Notes under the pieces: model-generated
Seen by the model: only the letters and a program-made list of their open reading frames with translations
What the model was told of the DNA's origin: nothing
Databases searched by the model: none
Position numbers and translations under genes: made by a program
Assembly (NCBI GenBank): GCA_019188255.1
Contig: JAETXT010000007.1
Coordinates: 3,844,001 to 3,908,000, forward strand
Source: Verticillium longisporum
Taxonomy: Eukaryota > Ascomycota > Sordariomycetes > Glomerellales > Plectosphaerellaceae
DNA: 64,000 bases
Direction of reading: 5' to 3'
In this document: positions 10,458 to 22,088 of the stretch, piece after piece
How positions within the stretch are numbered: position 1 is the stretch's first letter
How the letters are laid out: each line of letters begins with the position of its first letter

Positions 10458-10706
10458 CTAGTGAGAAGAGGTCGAGTTGCCGTCGGTCGACTCGGTGTTG
10501 ATGGAATCAGAAGAAGACGCCCTCTGGGCCTTGGCGCGCTGGCTGAAACGAAGTCAGATACTGCTCTGGCGAGCGTTGAACTAGGCTGGTACATACTATG
10601 AGGAGCGGTCCTGCAGGCGGCATGTGTACCTGGCCTTGCCGGCCTTGAGGACGAAGGGGATGCCAGACTCCATGGCGAGGGTAAGACGGGTCTGCTTTTC
10701 AGGCAT
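10458..10706 (-). CDS. small spliced gene, predicted 53-residue basic protein, unknown
   Basis: Exon 1 is 10706-10630 and exon 2 is 10542-10458, with a GT-AG intron of 87 nt (donor GTACAC, acceptor TTTCAG). The phase is 2 on both sides and the total is exactly 54 codons including the stop. The product starts MPEKQTRLTLAMESGIPF, then a Lys/Ala/Arg-rich stretch across the splice junction (AGKASQRAKAQR), then a Ser/Thr/Asn-rich tail. It has no signal peptide or membrane span. Unspliced, the frame hits TAG ten codons after the donor. I do not recognise the protein. Support comes from the clean splice-phase fit and codon-like composition; an unrelated non-coding transcript is possible. Confidence 0.45.
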
Positions 10707-13330
10707 GTTGAAGGGTAGGGATGGCGTTGGAGAATTTGGTTGACGACTTTGATGACTGTGCACGGTATATGACAAGACTCTCGATGCAGATGTTGGCGAT
10801 GGACAGAACGTAGTGGACGAAGAAGGCTGTCTTGATAAAGTTGTGAGACTGGAAAAGCAGCCATATATACCTAGGTACCTACACGACTGTCGCCTCAAAC
10901 GGCCCGAAGACCGCCTCGCGAAACCTACACCGACCTCCAACGATGACCCCAACCTCCAGCCAGCATGCCGTCAATGGCGCGGCAACGACGGCAAGGAGAC
11001 AGATGCGACGAGGTCGGACACGACGGGAAACGCGAGGCATTTCCGTGATGGGGGTCCCCCACACGCACTGAAGCCAGCCCATCGCATTCGCGCCGGTCAA
11101 GGGCCCACACACCACTCCCGGTCCAAACCCGGCCGCCGGCACCATGTGCCGAGGAGACCCCACGATGACACTGGGTCAGAATTGTGGTGCGAAACCGAGG
11201 ATCGAGGACCCTGGCTGACTCTGATCCATTATTTGTTTCTGGAACCCCCGACGACACCGGTCATCGCACGTCCTGAGTAATGGGTCGAAACCGAGGCTCG
11301 ACAGTGGTCCTCATTTGCCTCATTTCCCAGGATCGCGGTGGATGCGAGGCGGAGGGTCGCGTGGTCTGTCTGACCGATCATTTTGAGCCTCCAAACCGGA
11401 TGTCGGTGCCGGGTCTCAACGCCACTATCACAACGTGTTATCGTGTCGTTTTCCGATGGCCAATCCTCACAAGATGCAAGCAACGTGCCGTGACTCGAAT
11501 TGGAACAAAATGTGGGGAGACGTGTCTTTGACGCTTCCCGATGAGCATAAGGCGCAATATGCTTTGAACTCTCCGAAGCCACTGCGCGCCAGATCGTCCC
11601 GTAACCCCCGCCCCGCCGACTCAACACGCACCTGTACTGTGCGACGTTGGGAGCCGTTCGATCCGAGCAAAGTGCACCTGATTGTGATTACCTGCGAGGC
11701 GTCCCGACGACCGGAAGCATCGTCATTGGGCCACAGTCGGACGCATGACTAGCTTCCTCTGTCCCCCACATTCGCTCTATTGCTGAATGACCCGCCCGAA
11801 TCAAAGACGCTGACTGCAAAGTGTCACGACAGAAGAAGAAACGTGTAGAGTCGGCCACAGACACATTGTCAAATGGTCTAAGACAACTGTCTCCAGTACA
11901 AGCTCGGTGCTGACGTCGGCATCGCGGGGAGGTACCATGTGACACAATGCTTCCGTGGACTACCGTCGCATCGGTAGTGACAGACAGCTTTGAAGAAAGG
12001 CTGGCACGCTGCCAAGCGGTAACAACCAGAGCTATTCTCAGTCAACCCATGCAGCTGGTATGCTTCCTGTAGCGTCGCCAGGTAGTCTGGCAGGTGGTCA
12101 CCCATCCAGACACCGGTCATATCCACGTCGCTAATCGGAATAAAGGTATGCCGACGAAACTGTAACTTGAGAACCTTGGAAATAGCAGTAATATGCCAGG
12201 TACCAACGACTTTGCTCCATTCTGCTTGATTCTCCTGCGTCTAGCTGTAGGCTTCCTCGGGGACTTGCCGCGGGAAAAATACTGGGCTATCTAGGATTTC
12301 CATACAGCAGTCCAGGTCGTCAAGAAAAGACAAATGAACAACATGATATCACGAAACCCCACACTCTAAAACTTGCGTGAGAACCTTATGACCCTCCACA
12401 CACAAGGCCGACAGCTTCCAAGGATCTTCCAATCGGCAAAGTAGCAGATTGAAGCGCCATGGGCTTCACCGTTACCCCTCTCGGCGACACAAGGTAACTA
12501 GTTGGCGTAGTATCTTGAACGCCCTCTGCCGTCTCCCTCTCGAGTATACAACGTGGCTAAGCTCCGGCATGACGTTTGAACAGGCCATATGCTTTTTGTA
12601 CGTTAGCAAAGTACGAGGTGGATATTCCAAGTCGAAGCGTGGCTTCTACGCTTCATGTTCAAGCAGCAAAACATGTCATTTGCTCAGAAGTTTGACGAGA
12701 GACGGGAGGAGGGATAAAGGGACACTGTTGGACTAGAGCCGTGCGCTATGCACATGAAATCAAGCCCTCCCCACTGAGAGTGGAGACGTTGACGGCTCTC
12801 TACATGTTAGCCCGCCAGGACCCTTTGCATTGGATTAAAGAAATGTTGCGTATATCCCTGTCACCTGCCAGCTGCATCACGTCGGTGAGATGCTAACAGC
12901 TTGAGCCGCAGCGTTTGGGCCAAAGAAACCCGCTCTGTGTTCCACTCGACGTCTGATGCACGGCCACGTCCTTGGAGGCGCAGACAAGCTTTCGCGGGCC
13001 GCCGATCGCCCCCCGGATTCTTCTCGTCCTGCAGCAGAAGCGATCGAGATGACGCGCCGACAGCAGCAAAGCGAGGGCGAGGGTGTCATCTTCTCGTGCG
13101 GAACGACCAACGGCCATGCGTGCTCACAACATTGCGCCCAGCACATGCCGCCGCCCAAACATACATTCGATCACGTCGGAATCGCGCGCACACAGACCGG
13201 CTGGTCAAACCCAAGCTCATCCCATTCATGAAAAAGCTATACTAACGTTAAAAAGAGGTGTTTTTGTACAGTCTACGACGGTACTACCCTGATGCGCGTC
13301 GTGGAGTATCTAGTCGGTCGTCGTCGTCCT
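10707..13330. other. 2.6 kb gene-poor stretch
   Basis: No supported gene. The palindrome TACCTAGGTA occurs at 10868-10877, just upstream of the small spliced gene. Open frames of 70-155 codons occur on both strands but overlap each other and show no domains, splice pattern or consistent codon bias. Base composition is mixed rather than strongly AT-rich, so there is no obvious repeat-induced mutation of a transposon. The right end contains the 3' UTR of IDH2. Confidence 0.45.
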
Positions 13331-14775
13331 TTACAGCTTGGAAATAATGGCAGAAGCAAACTCGTGGGTCTTGGCCTTGCCGCCAAGGTCACCGGTGAGC
13401 GCCTTGCCCTCGGCAAGGGTGGCGAAGGCGGCCTTCTCGATCCTGTCGGCGTACTCGGTCAGGTTCATGTGCCTCAGCATCATCATGGAGCTGAGGAGGA
13501 GGGCGGTGGGGTTGGCGAGGCCCTGGCCGGCAATGTCGGGGGCGGAGCCGTGGACGGCCTCGAAGATGGAGCACTCGTCGCCAATGTTGCCGGAAGGAGT
13601 GAGGCCGAGACCGCCGATGAGGCCGGCGCACATGTCGGACAGAATGTCACCGTACAGGTTGGGCATGACGAGGACCTTGTCGTTGTAGGGGAGGGGTCGG
13701 TGACCATCTTGAGGCACGAGTTGTCGAGGAGCTCGGCGTCGAACTCAATGTTGGGGAAGTCCTTGGCGACCTCGCGGGCGACGTTGAGGAAGAGACCGTC
13801 CGACATCTTCATGATGGTAGCCTTGTGGACGACGCGGACCTTCTTGCGGCCGATCGACTCGGCGTGCTGGAAGGCGTAACGGAGGACGCGCTCGCTGGCC
13901 TCGCGGGTGATGAGCTTGATGCTCTGGACGACGCCGTCAACAACGACGTGCTCGATGCCCGAGTACTCGCCCTCGGTGTTCTCGCGGATGAGGACAGTGT
14001 CAACACCGTCGTAGGGGGTCTTGTAGCCAGCAATGGAGCGGCAGGGGCGCAGGTTGGCGAAGAGGTTGAAAGTGCGACGGAGAGTCAGGTTGAGGGAGAC
14101 ATGGCCCTTGCCGATGGGGGTCTAGGAGATAATGTCAGATACGGACCGGTGATCCGGGACTTTGCCCAGATGGCTGCTGTTGTAGACTTACGGCCAGGGG
14201 ACCCTTGAGGGCAATCTTGTTCCTCTTGATGCTCTCAATGGCAGCATCAGGAATGGCAGTCTTGCCGTCCTTCAGGATGGGGGTGACATCGATAGGCTCC
14301 CAAGAGATGGGGGCCTTGGTGACCGCGTTAGCTTGCTTTTGCGCAGACAAAGCTTCTCTCGCCCAATTGAACGTACCTTGGCAGCAGCGAAGATGTTCTT
14401 GACGGCGTCCGAGATCTCGGGACCGATACCATCACCCTCGATCAAGCTGACGGGGTACTTGCCCTATGCGATTGTTAGACACGTTGTCGTTGTATCCCAC
14501 GCCGCAGCCCACTGAGTGATTTTACTCGGCTCAAAGGACGGCATTTGCGGGACCAGGGGCGAGAGGGAGGCGTACGCTGGCATCCTTAACACCGTTGAAC
14601 TTGGCAACACGGTCGCCCTGGGCGGAGTAGAACCTCTGTGGTCAATGGTCAGCAAAGCAGCAAAGCGACGGGCGGATTCGAAGCGCACTTGGAAGGCGAC
14701 AACGCCAGCGGCGCGGGGCGCGACGCGGAGGGACTGCCTGCCAATGGGCGCAGAGAAAGCACGGGCGGCCAGCAT
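13331..14775 (-). CDS. idh2: mitochondrial NAD+-isocitrate dehydrogenase subunit 2 (one frame break)
   Basis: Five exons: 14775-14689, 14635-14576, 14463-14377, 14314-14192 and 14121-13331; 382 residues after one base is restored. It oxidises isocitrate to 2-oxoglutarate with NAD+ in the TCA cycle, as the catalytic partner of IDH1 in a mitochondrial heteromer. The N-terminus ([15 protein letters not shown], Arg-rich, no acid) is a typical import sequence. The family signature includes [41 protein letters not shown] and NLYGDILSD, the last carrying Asp ligands for metal. The match is closer to yeast Idh2 than Idh1. In exon 5 a G4 run at 13688-13691 should be G5: the extra base joins KMVTDP to YNDKVLVMP. 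The gene is indispensable for the TCA cycle, so the break is probably technical. Confidence 0.95.
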
Positions 14776-15877
14776 TGTGAAAGTTTGGGAGGGAATTGGA
14801 TGAGCCTGGCTGCTGCGCGTGTGACGGAAAGGCTGAACGGGAGGACGGACGTTATCGAGCTTTCGAGATTCGAGATTCTGAGATGGAAGATTGGTCTGGA
14901 GGGTCGGTTGCAGAGAAATCGAAAAACCGACGGCATTAGCAAGGCCGAGCCGATCCGCCTAAACTGCGACGAATTCCGAGATGTCAGCCACATGTGGCGC
15001 ATTCCCTCCCTCGTGCCCGACTCGTTCCGGTTGTGTTCGGCTCCAAAGAGAGAAAGCGTCCGTCTTCGCCTTGCCCTTAGGTAAGCGAGTCGCTTGTCCG
15101 AGGGGCGTCGACCCTCTTGTGCTTGGCTTGGCCTGGCCTCGCAGGTTTGTTTGACGAGGAAACAGGAGGCAGATGGAGGGGCATTCAGGCATTGTCTGTC
15201 TGCTTGTGGTCAAGCACCATTTCATACTGGCTACTACCCACACGAGGCCGCTCATATTCTGGATGTGTTGTGAAATGATAATTTTTGTGCCGTAAATCGT
15301 CCTTCCTGCGGGCTTTCCAACCAGAAGGCAACTGCAAGTACACCTCGAGGGCCCTGAAGGAAAGGCTGGATGGAAACAGCTCCTGGTTGGTACCTCGCAT
15401 CAGACAACACCAAAAATAACATGAATAAAACCAAACAAAAAAAAAGAAAGAAACAATTGCTCCCAGAATGGCCCGGCCCGTATTTTTTCGAATCAGAATA
15501 CCAAGCTTCATCTCACTGCCTTGTTGACTTCCAAGTTGGAAATACAGAGTCAAGCTTGCTGGTAGCCAATCAGCAACGCCCTGGATGAAGCTGTTCCATC
15601 CACACCCCTCGTCGCCATCTCTAACAATTCATCTCCACTTAGAGCTTGACCATCAGTCGCAGACACGCGCCGTCCGCATACCTACTCGTCCACCTTCAAT
15701 ATTTCGATACGACTCTCCCCCATTAAGTACGCGTTGGTGATTGTTCGGGTCGCCCCAATACCGCCCGCCTGCTCGGCTCTCCTGCCCACGCAAAACACCC
15801 CAATGCGCCAGTCATCGCCCAACAAGCCCAACCTGTCATGAACCGCACCTGTCGCTGATTGATCGCAAGCCAACAAA
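14776..15877. promoter_or_regulatory. divergent promoter region of IDH2 and SEC5
   Basis: 1.1 kb between head-to-head genes, so it must hold both promoters and 5' UTRs. An A-rich tract (about 15420-15450) is visible. No other element is supported. Confidence 0.5.
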
Positions 15878-18800
15878 ATGGCTGACTACGAGCGAAACGT
15901 CCTCGAATTCTACGGCCTACCAAATCCATACCCAAATGAATGGCCAGACGAGAAGAACAACAGCGACGGATCAGATGCGGAGGAGGAGAAGCAGACAAAG
16001 CTGGGAAGGAGGAAATCCAGATATCAGGCGCTTGAGAGGGCCGTGAGCGACCGCAGGAGCACCATACCTGGCGCTCAGTCTGAGAAGGGAGGAGTAGGGA
16101 ACATTGTCCAGAAGGATGAGCCAGATCCGCTAGGCACAACCGACAGCGTTGTAAGGACACTGCGCCAGCTTGGTGTGCCCGTTCAAGATGACGCACGTCT
16201 TCGTGAGTTCTTCCAATAATAGATGCACCCCCGAGCCATCTGAGAGCAAGCCCCTAATCAAATCGTGATAGGTAACCGCTTCCTTCTCTCGTCGACGACC
16301 TTTTCCCCCGCGCTCTTCCTGTCGCAGATGCACGCCACAGCAGACACCCAGAGCCTTCTCATGGGTCTTGACGTTCTCTCCCAATCCATCGACCAAAAGT
16401 CAGCCTCTTTGAAAGTCTTGGTAGAAACAAACTTTGAGCGCTTCGTCAAGGCCAAAGCGACTATAGATAATGTCTACCGGGAGATGAAGTACCGTGGGAC
16501 GGAGCCACCTTCCACACCAGGACGACACCAACGCGGTCATTCTCGACATGCTAGCAGGAGTAGTTTCCGGAACAGCAGCGGTGGCATGGCACTGGCTGGC
16601 AACTCACTGGCGTCTCCTGGAGTCGACGTACGAAAGAAGAACGCCATAGTGAAGGAGAGCGAGTACGGTGTAATGGGCATCAAGGGTCCGCTCCTCGACG
16701 TCTCGGCCAAAGCCGAGGATGTATGGGGACCAGCGCTTGGAGGGCGTGAGAAAGAAGAGAACCTCAGAATTGTGTCTAGTCAACTGGACCAGTTCAAACA
16801 CTGTGTGGAGCTGAGTGCCTCCATATCGGACAGCATCCGACGACGGGACTACGAAAGCTTGGTGGAGGAGTACAACAAGGCGAGGCGCTTTGCGGATCAA
16901 GCCCGAAACCTGGCGCAGTCGATTGGTTCCGATGCCGCCAGCGACACTCAGCTGTACAAAATCTTGGTTGCTGCCAGGATGTGGCATGACGTTGACGAGC
17001 AGGTCCAGCAGTTCAGGCGCGACAACTTCAGAAGGCTCATCTCCCTGCACACCCTCTCCAAAGCAGAGATCAAGGCTGCTGGACAGTCACACGACCAGCA
17101 CATCGAGTTGATTAGCTTGCTATTGGAGCTCGGCGTTGAGGATAACCCAATTTGGCTATGGCTCGCAAGTCGCTATGATTACCTCAAGGGGAAAATTCAG
17201 CTCACTGCTGACAGATCCAAAGTTGAGATTGAGGTCCTTCGACGCCGACTTGCGAACGGTGAGAAGCCTGCGCCGCATCTCATTGCATCACACCTCCGAG
17301 CTTTGGGACATCAGACGGTGGACAACAAGTCGTCATCACTCGACACAGCTGATATAATTGAGCTGTGGGAGAAAATGATCGTCTTCTTATCAAGTCTACT
17401 CTCCTCGACCGGCATCCTCGGCGAAGTAGTCGAATTCTGGGCCACTGTTCAGGGCTTCGTGGATGGCACAGCCCAACGAACACTACCTGGTGGTTACAAT
17501 GGGGAATCGCGTGTGCATCACAGGCTTTCAGACCAGGCTGTCACCGACCTGCGGAAGGGCGTGGTCGAGCTTGTCGACATGATTCGCGAAACAGTGTTCA
17601 CCTTCTTCGCGGGCCCTCCTCCAGAGGACATCTCCCTCCTGTTCTCGCCGCTTCCCATGTCTCCCAATACCCCCAAATCAGCCACCATGTCGGGCTCTCT
17701 GACACCCAACGCAATGCGCGATCCTCGGTTTAATTTTGATGTCAACAACATCCCGCCGCCCTCTCCCAAGAGGGGTGATGCCTGGGAGAAGTTCGCCTTC
17801 TGGCCGCCATGGTCAAACTCGGTCAGTGGTGTCCACTACCTATCCAAGATGCTTGCCCTCGTAGGATCCGGTGCTTCTGACCTAGCGAGCATCAACCCAG
17901 TCCAGGCCGGGGACGGCAGTACGCTGGAAAGGCTCAGGACACTTGTTGGAGCAGCTCGAGAGAGGTGTGCGACTGCAATTTGCGGTGCCTGGAACAAGGA
18001 CGCCGAGAATATCAAGTACGTCGAGGACTGGTACAGATCTCCCGATCTCGGAGATGTCACGAGAATGCCGTCCAGTTTTGCCACCTTTGAAGGCGCCCTG
18101 TTGGCGGGCATGCAGAAGCTCGTGTACATTGCCGAGGCCATGGACAAGCCAGGCGCAGAGGATATTGTCCTCCCGCCTCCGTCCAAGCTGCTCCAGATGG
18201 TCCGAAGCCAATACGTCTCAACACTGTACAAGGCACTCAGCGGCATGGTCGAAAATGCCGAGCGTTCTGTGAAGAAGGGTGACGACGAATGGACCACCGA
18301 GACCGAAAACTCAATCGCGACGACTGCGCCGCCTCCAGCAAATGGTGGGCGTGGCACCCTCGACGCAGGCAATCGGGTAGGTTTTTAGCCTCTTCTGCGA
18401 TCTGTACGGACTGTCATGCTAATTTTTTCAGAACATCCGCATGCTTGTTACCCTGAGTAACCTGCAAGCGCTCCGATCTCAAGTTGTGCCGAGCCTCAAC
18501 ACGCAGTTCGAGAACGCCTTCTCCGTCAAGCTGACGGATGAGTCTAAAACGATTCGCGATGTCCTGGGACAAATTGACGCCCGCCTCTTCCAGTCATACA
18601 CACGCTCTCCCCTCGAGCTGCTCCGCACCACCATCCGCAACGGCATCGCGACCCGTGACTGGGCGGCCACTTCCGGCGACAAGCCCGGTGAGGCGAACCC
18701 CTACGTCTATGAGATTCTACTCACCCTCGTCCTCATCCACTCTCAAGTCTCTACCACGGCACCTGCCCTCGCCTCCCAGGTTCTATCCTATCTCCTCGAG

Positions 18801-19181
18801 CAGACGACGCGCGAGCTCCTCGAGGCCTTCCGTTCACACGAACGGTTCACTCTCGCCGGCCTCATGCAAGCAACCCTCGACGTCGAGTTTATCGCGCAAA
18901 CGCTGAGCCAGTATACCACGGACCGCGCCTCTCAATTGCAGAGCGAGATCTATCAGGAACTCGATGCCCGCACCGACAACGACGCGCGTGCGAGACTGCA
19001 GAGCGAGCTGCCCGAGATGCGAAGCGTGCTCAAGCGCCTGCGTGAAGCGAGCAAGAGCGAGTTTGCCTGCTTCAAGAAGCTCAAGAATCGACCCGCAGGC
19101 GGGCCAGGCGGCGGTATCGAGAGGCGGGATACGGGCGGGTCGACTGTCTCGAACGGGAGCGGCACCGGGCCAAAGAACTAG
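15878..19181 (+). CDS. sec5: exocyst complex component SEC5
   Basis: Three exons: 15878-16202, 16272-18376 and 18432-19181, in clean splice phase, 1,059 residues. The N-terminus contains NVLEFYGLPNPYP and PDPLGTTDSVVRTLRQLG, and the core begins NRFLLSSTTFSPALFLSQMH followed by ASLKVLVETNFERFVKAKAT, the typical Sec5 start region. The rest is helical with long coiled-coil potential, ending in a low-complexity Gly/Thr tail. SEC5 is one of eight exocyst subunits that tether secretory vesicles to the plasma membrane at growth sites, for example the hyphal tip. Fungal Sec5 proteins have about this length. It is head-to-head with IDH2 and convergent with the next gene. No frame break is seen. Confidence 0.94.
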
Positions 19182-19601
19182 GATGTCTTCTGTCCGAGGT
19201 GGAAATGAGCATCCTGGCCGACCATTGGTGATCTCTTGATGATTGGCAATGTTATGGGGAGGACTTGTAGATGAGAGTTTGGCCCCTGTGTGGCAGGTCC
19301 CGCAGCCCTTGCGTGAATGTCACGAGCGTAGTATCTTGTGTCAATTCGATTTATTCATTAAACTCCTCGGTGAAGAGGGCGATTCCGGTATCTATTTAAG
19401 CTCTGTCTGATCTAATTTTGTGGATGCCTAGAGCGAAACAGCTCTTTTTTCCTCCTATACAACTTGCTGCGATTCATTCTCGTTCAATCGTACATCATTA
19501 TTGTCGTTGGTCATCATCATGGGGCGGGAGATCGCTAACATCCCAGGCCTGCGGTTCTAGAGGTCGTCTACCGAGGCTTCGAACTCGGCCCATTCGTCAT
19601 C
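19182..19601. other. convergent intergenic region
   Basis: 420 bases between two 3' ends. The left part is AT-richer and likely holds the SEC5 3' UTR and poly(A) site; nothing else is seen. Confidence 0.5.
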
Positions 19602-22088
19602 CTATCCGGACATGGCCTGGTCCGGCCTTTGAGCTGCGTCTGGAGCTGGCACGGCCGTCTGCTCGACCACGGCATCACTCTCCTGCCGCGGGAGCAGAAC
19701 TATGCCGGAGAACTGGAACTCGAGGGAGCTTGAGCTTCGCGGGGTGAAAGAGTTTCCCTTGAGGCGGTCAACGACCTCATCGTCTGTCGCCTTTGTCAGC
19801 ACAGGCTATACGGACATCAAACTTGAGCGGAGACTTACACTGCAGGCTCAGCTTGCCGAAAAAGTCGGCAACAGCCTGGCTTTGCGGCTCAAACACCTCG
19901 AGCAGGCCTCCGTGTCCGCGAAACGTTTTGGGGTGCGCCTTCCGAAGAGCGAGAAGCATCTTGAGCAGCTCAGCAATCTCCTGGCCCTGGGTGGTAAAAG
20001 CAGAAGGCGGGCGGTCCAGGGGCCAGCGCTGGCGGAAGTCGTCCATCTCCCAGACTTTCATGGTCCAGGTCGTCTTCTCCAGGCAATGAAGGAGAAGTAA
20101 GATCGTGAGGTACACGTCGAAGTGCAGCGTCACCTTGCCGTTCTCGAGACAGCGCTGCAGCTCGTTGACAAGCTTCTGCGACACAGCGTTCGCCTTTCGC
20201 TCGGCGGCGGCCGAAAGCTGCCACGTCATGAGCGTGTAGAGGTCCTGCGTGGAGCCACCATCGTCATCGGGCGTCTTGGCGACAAACTTGCCATCCTGCT
20301 CCTCGGATATGGTCCAGCTGCGCTCGTGGTCGAGGATCTCGATAAGTCCCCAGAGTTCGAGGGCACGTGTGACAAGATCGCCAGTCTTCTGCTCAGCTTT
20401 CTGAGCGAATTCGAGCACAACGCGGACAAAGTGAGAGGTTTCGCGCTCGATGAGCAAAGGCAGCATCTCGCGGACATAGGTCTCCATGCGAGCCGGTAAG
20501 TCTTCCTTGTCCTGGTCAATCATGATGGCCTGGTGTTTGACCTTCGCTTCATCCTTCTTCGCTGGCTCTGCGGCTTCTTCCTCGGTCTTCAAATCCTCGG
20601 TGGGAGAAGCAGGCCTGGCAGTGACCAAGGCGAACAGGCTCATGGGGACGCTATCATTCCATATAGCGACGCGCACCTTGGTTCCATTCTGAATCAGCTC
20701 AAAGGCGCTGCGTGCTTGGTTGACTCTATTCTGCGAGAGCACCACAACGAGTCCCGCCGAGTACAGCGTCAGCGACTGGTTTAGATGAGTACGCACGCAG
20801 GGGTATGTCCAGTGCCGGGGCCCGTGAATCTTCCGACATTGATCACAAGGGTCGTTGAGACCACACGTCTTTCTTAGGATTCGGCATCTGATGCAGGCTC
20901 CCTTCTTGCGTGCGGCTTGGACCTCCTTGCGCCGAACAGGGTTGTAGGCCTTGCGTTTGTGCTCGCTCCGGACGCCATTGCCGATGGACATCCGGGTGCC
21001 GCCTCGAACATGAACGGGCGACATTGAAAGCGGTGCCGGGTGTACCTGAACCAGGTGAGCAGGAGGCTGCAGGTTCAGAGCACCTGAAGGAATGGGACTG
21101 CTATGTAAATAGGACATTTCACCACATGGATGCTGAGGCTGGGGAGGGCATGAATGGTAAGATTCGGCGCTAACCTCTCGCATGGGCGAGGCAAGGGCGT
21201 CAGCAATCTCCTGGTTGGATGGTCCGTCACGACTCTCGTCAAGCAGCTGGTGGTTGAGCCGTGCGGTAGCCGCAGCGACGGCAGCTACGGCAGCATTGAG
21301 ACTTGCCGAGTCCTCGGGCGAGACAGCATGACTCTGTTGCTGGGTTGCCACTTGAAGGTGCTCAAGTTTCTGTTCTGCCGTCAAGAGGGTAGAGGCGTTC
21401 TGTTCATCAGCTTGTATTTCGTTAGCATATTCGGTCCTCAAAACTTTTCCTCGATAAGTTCCTCAGATGAGCAACGATGCTTGGCCACCAGAGAAGATGG
21501 ACTCAACTGACCTCGTTTGTCGCGCTGATCCGGCAGCTCATAACTGGTGAGAGCGTCATCAATGTGCATATGGTTTGGCTTCTCTCGATGGGCGGGCTGC
21601 TCATAGCTAGGGGGTGGATTTTCAAGGGTGAATTGCTCTTGAAGTTCCAATCCGCTCGTGTGATCTGGCTGACCATGATGAGGGTTGAATTGCTGGATCG
21701 CGGGGTCGATCAGGTTCCTGTTCTGAGGGACCATTTCCGTTGCCCCAACCTGGCGCGAGGCTTCGGCCAAGGTCTGCAAGGCGTCCCACGCTTCGGGAGC
21801 TTCGTTTGCTGATGCGATGCCATTGCTGGCACGAACGTGGTCGTTGAGATGGCGAGAGGCAAGGCTGCGGGCCTGCAAGCCAGAGAGGTTGAGGGCGGCA
21901 TTGATGCGTTGCTCGGGTGTGATTGCTGGGCATTTTTCGGTGATGTGTTTTGTGAGAGCCTCGCCACGTCCCTTGGGGAAATTCTCACCGCACAGTTTGC
22001 ATTTGTGCGGGTAGCGGTTGCTCGAGTCGGTGAGCTTGGGTCCACGGGTGAAGTATTCACAGATGATGGGATTTGGCTTGCGACCCAT
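19602..22088 (-). CDS. fungal transcription factor with BED-like finger and Zn2Cys6 cluster
   Basis: Three exons: 22088-21512, 21410-19839 and 19783-19602, 776 residues. The first intron has a clear CTAAC branch point. The start MGRKPNPII at 22088 is chosen because the conserved block begins there; upstream in-frame sequence is not protein-like. Residues about 8-60 form a BED-like finger (C30, C33, H48, C53) in a setting of PHKCKLCGENFPKGR. Residues 365-397 form a Zn2Cys6 cluster (CIRC, then KTC, CDQC and a distal C) preceded by a basic RRKEVQAARKKG stretch. The acidic, helical C-terminus after residue 450 is probably regulatory. It should be a nuclear DNA-binding regulator; targets are unknown. 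The order of the two zinc modules is known to me in Sordariomycete proteins without a characterised role. Confidence 0.85.

Noticed and set aside
10813..11280. 155-codon open frame on the plus strand
   Set aside because: Overlaps several frames of similar length on the other strand, composition not protein-like, no domain.
12085..12115. 5S rRNA-like words (GGATGGGTGACCACC, minus strand)
   Set aside because: Only about 15 bases resemble 5S rRNA; the rest of the 5S sequence and its internal promoter are absent.
11878..12126. 82-codon Cys-containing open frame on the minus strand
   Set aside because: No signal peptide, no splice extension and no recognised motif; too weak to call.
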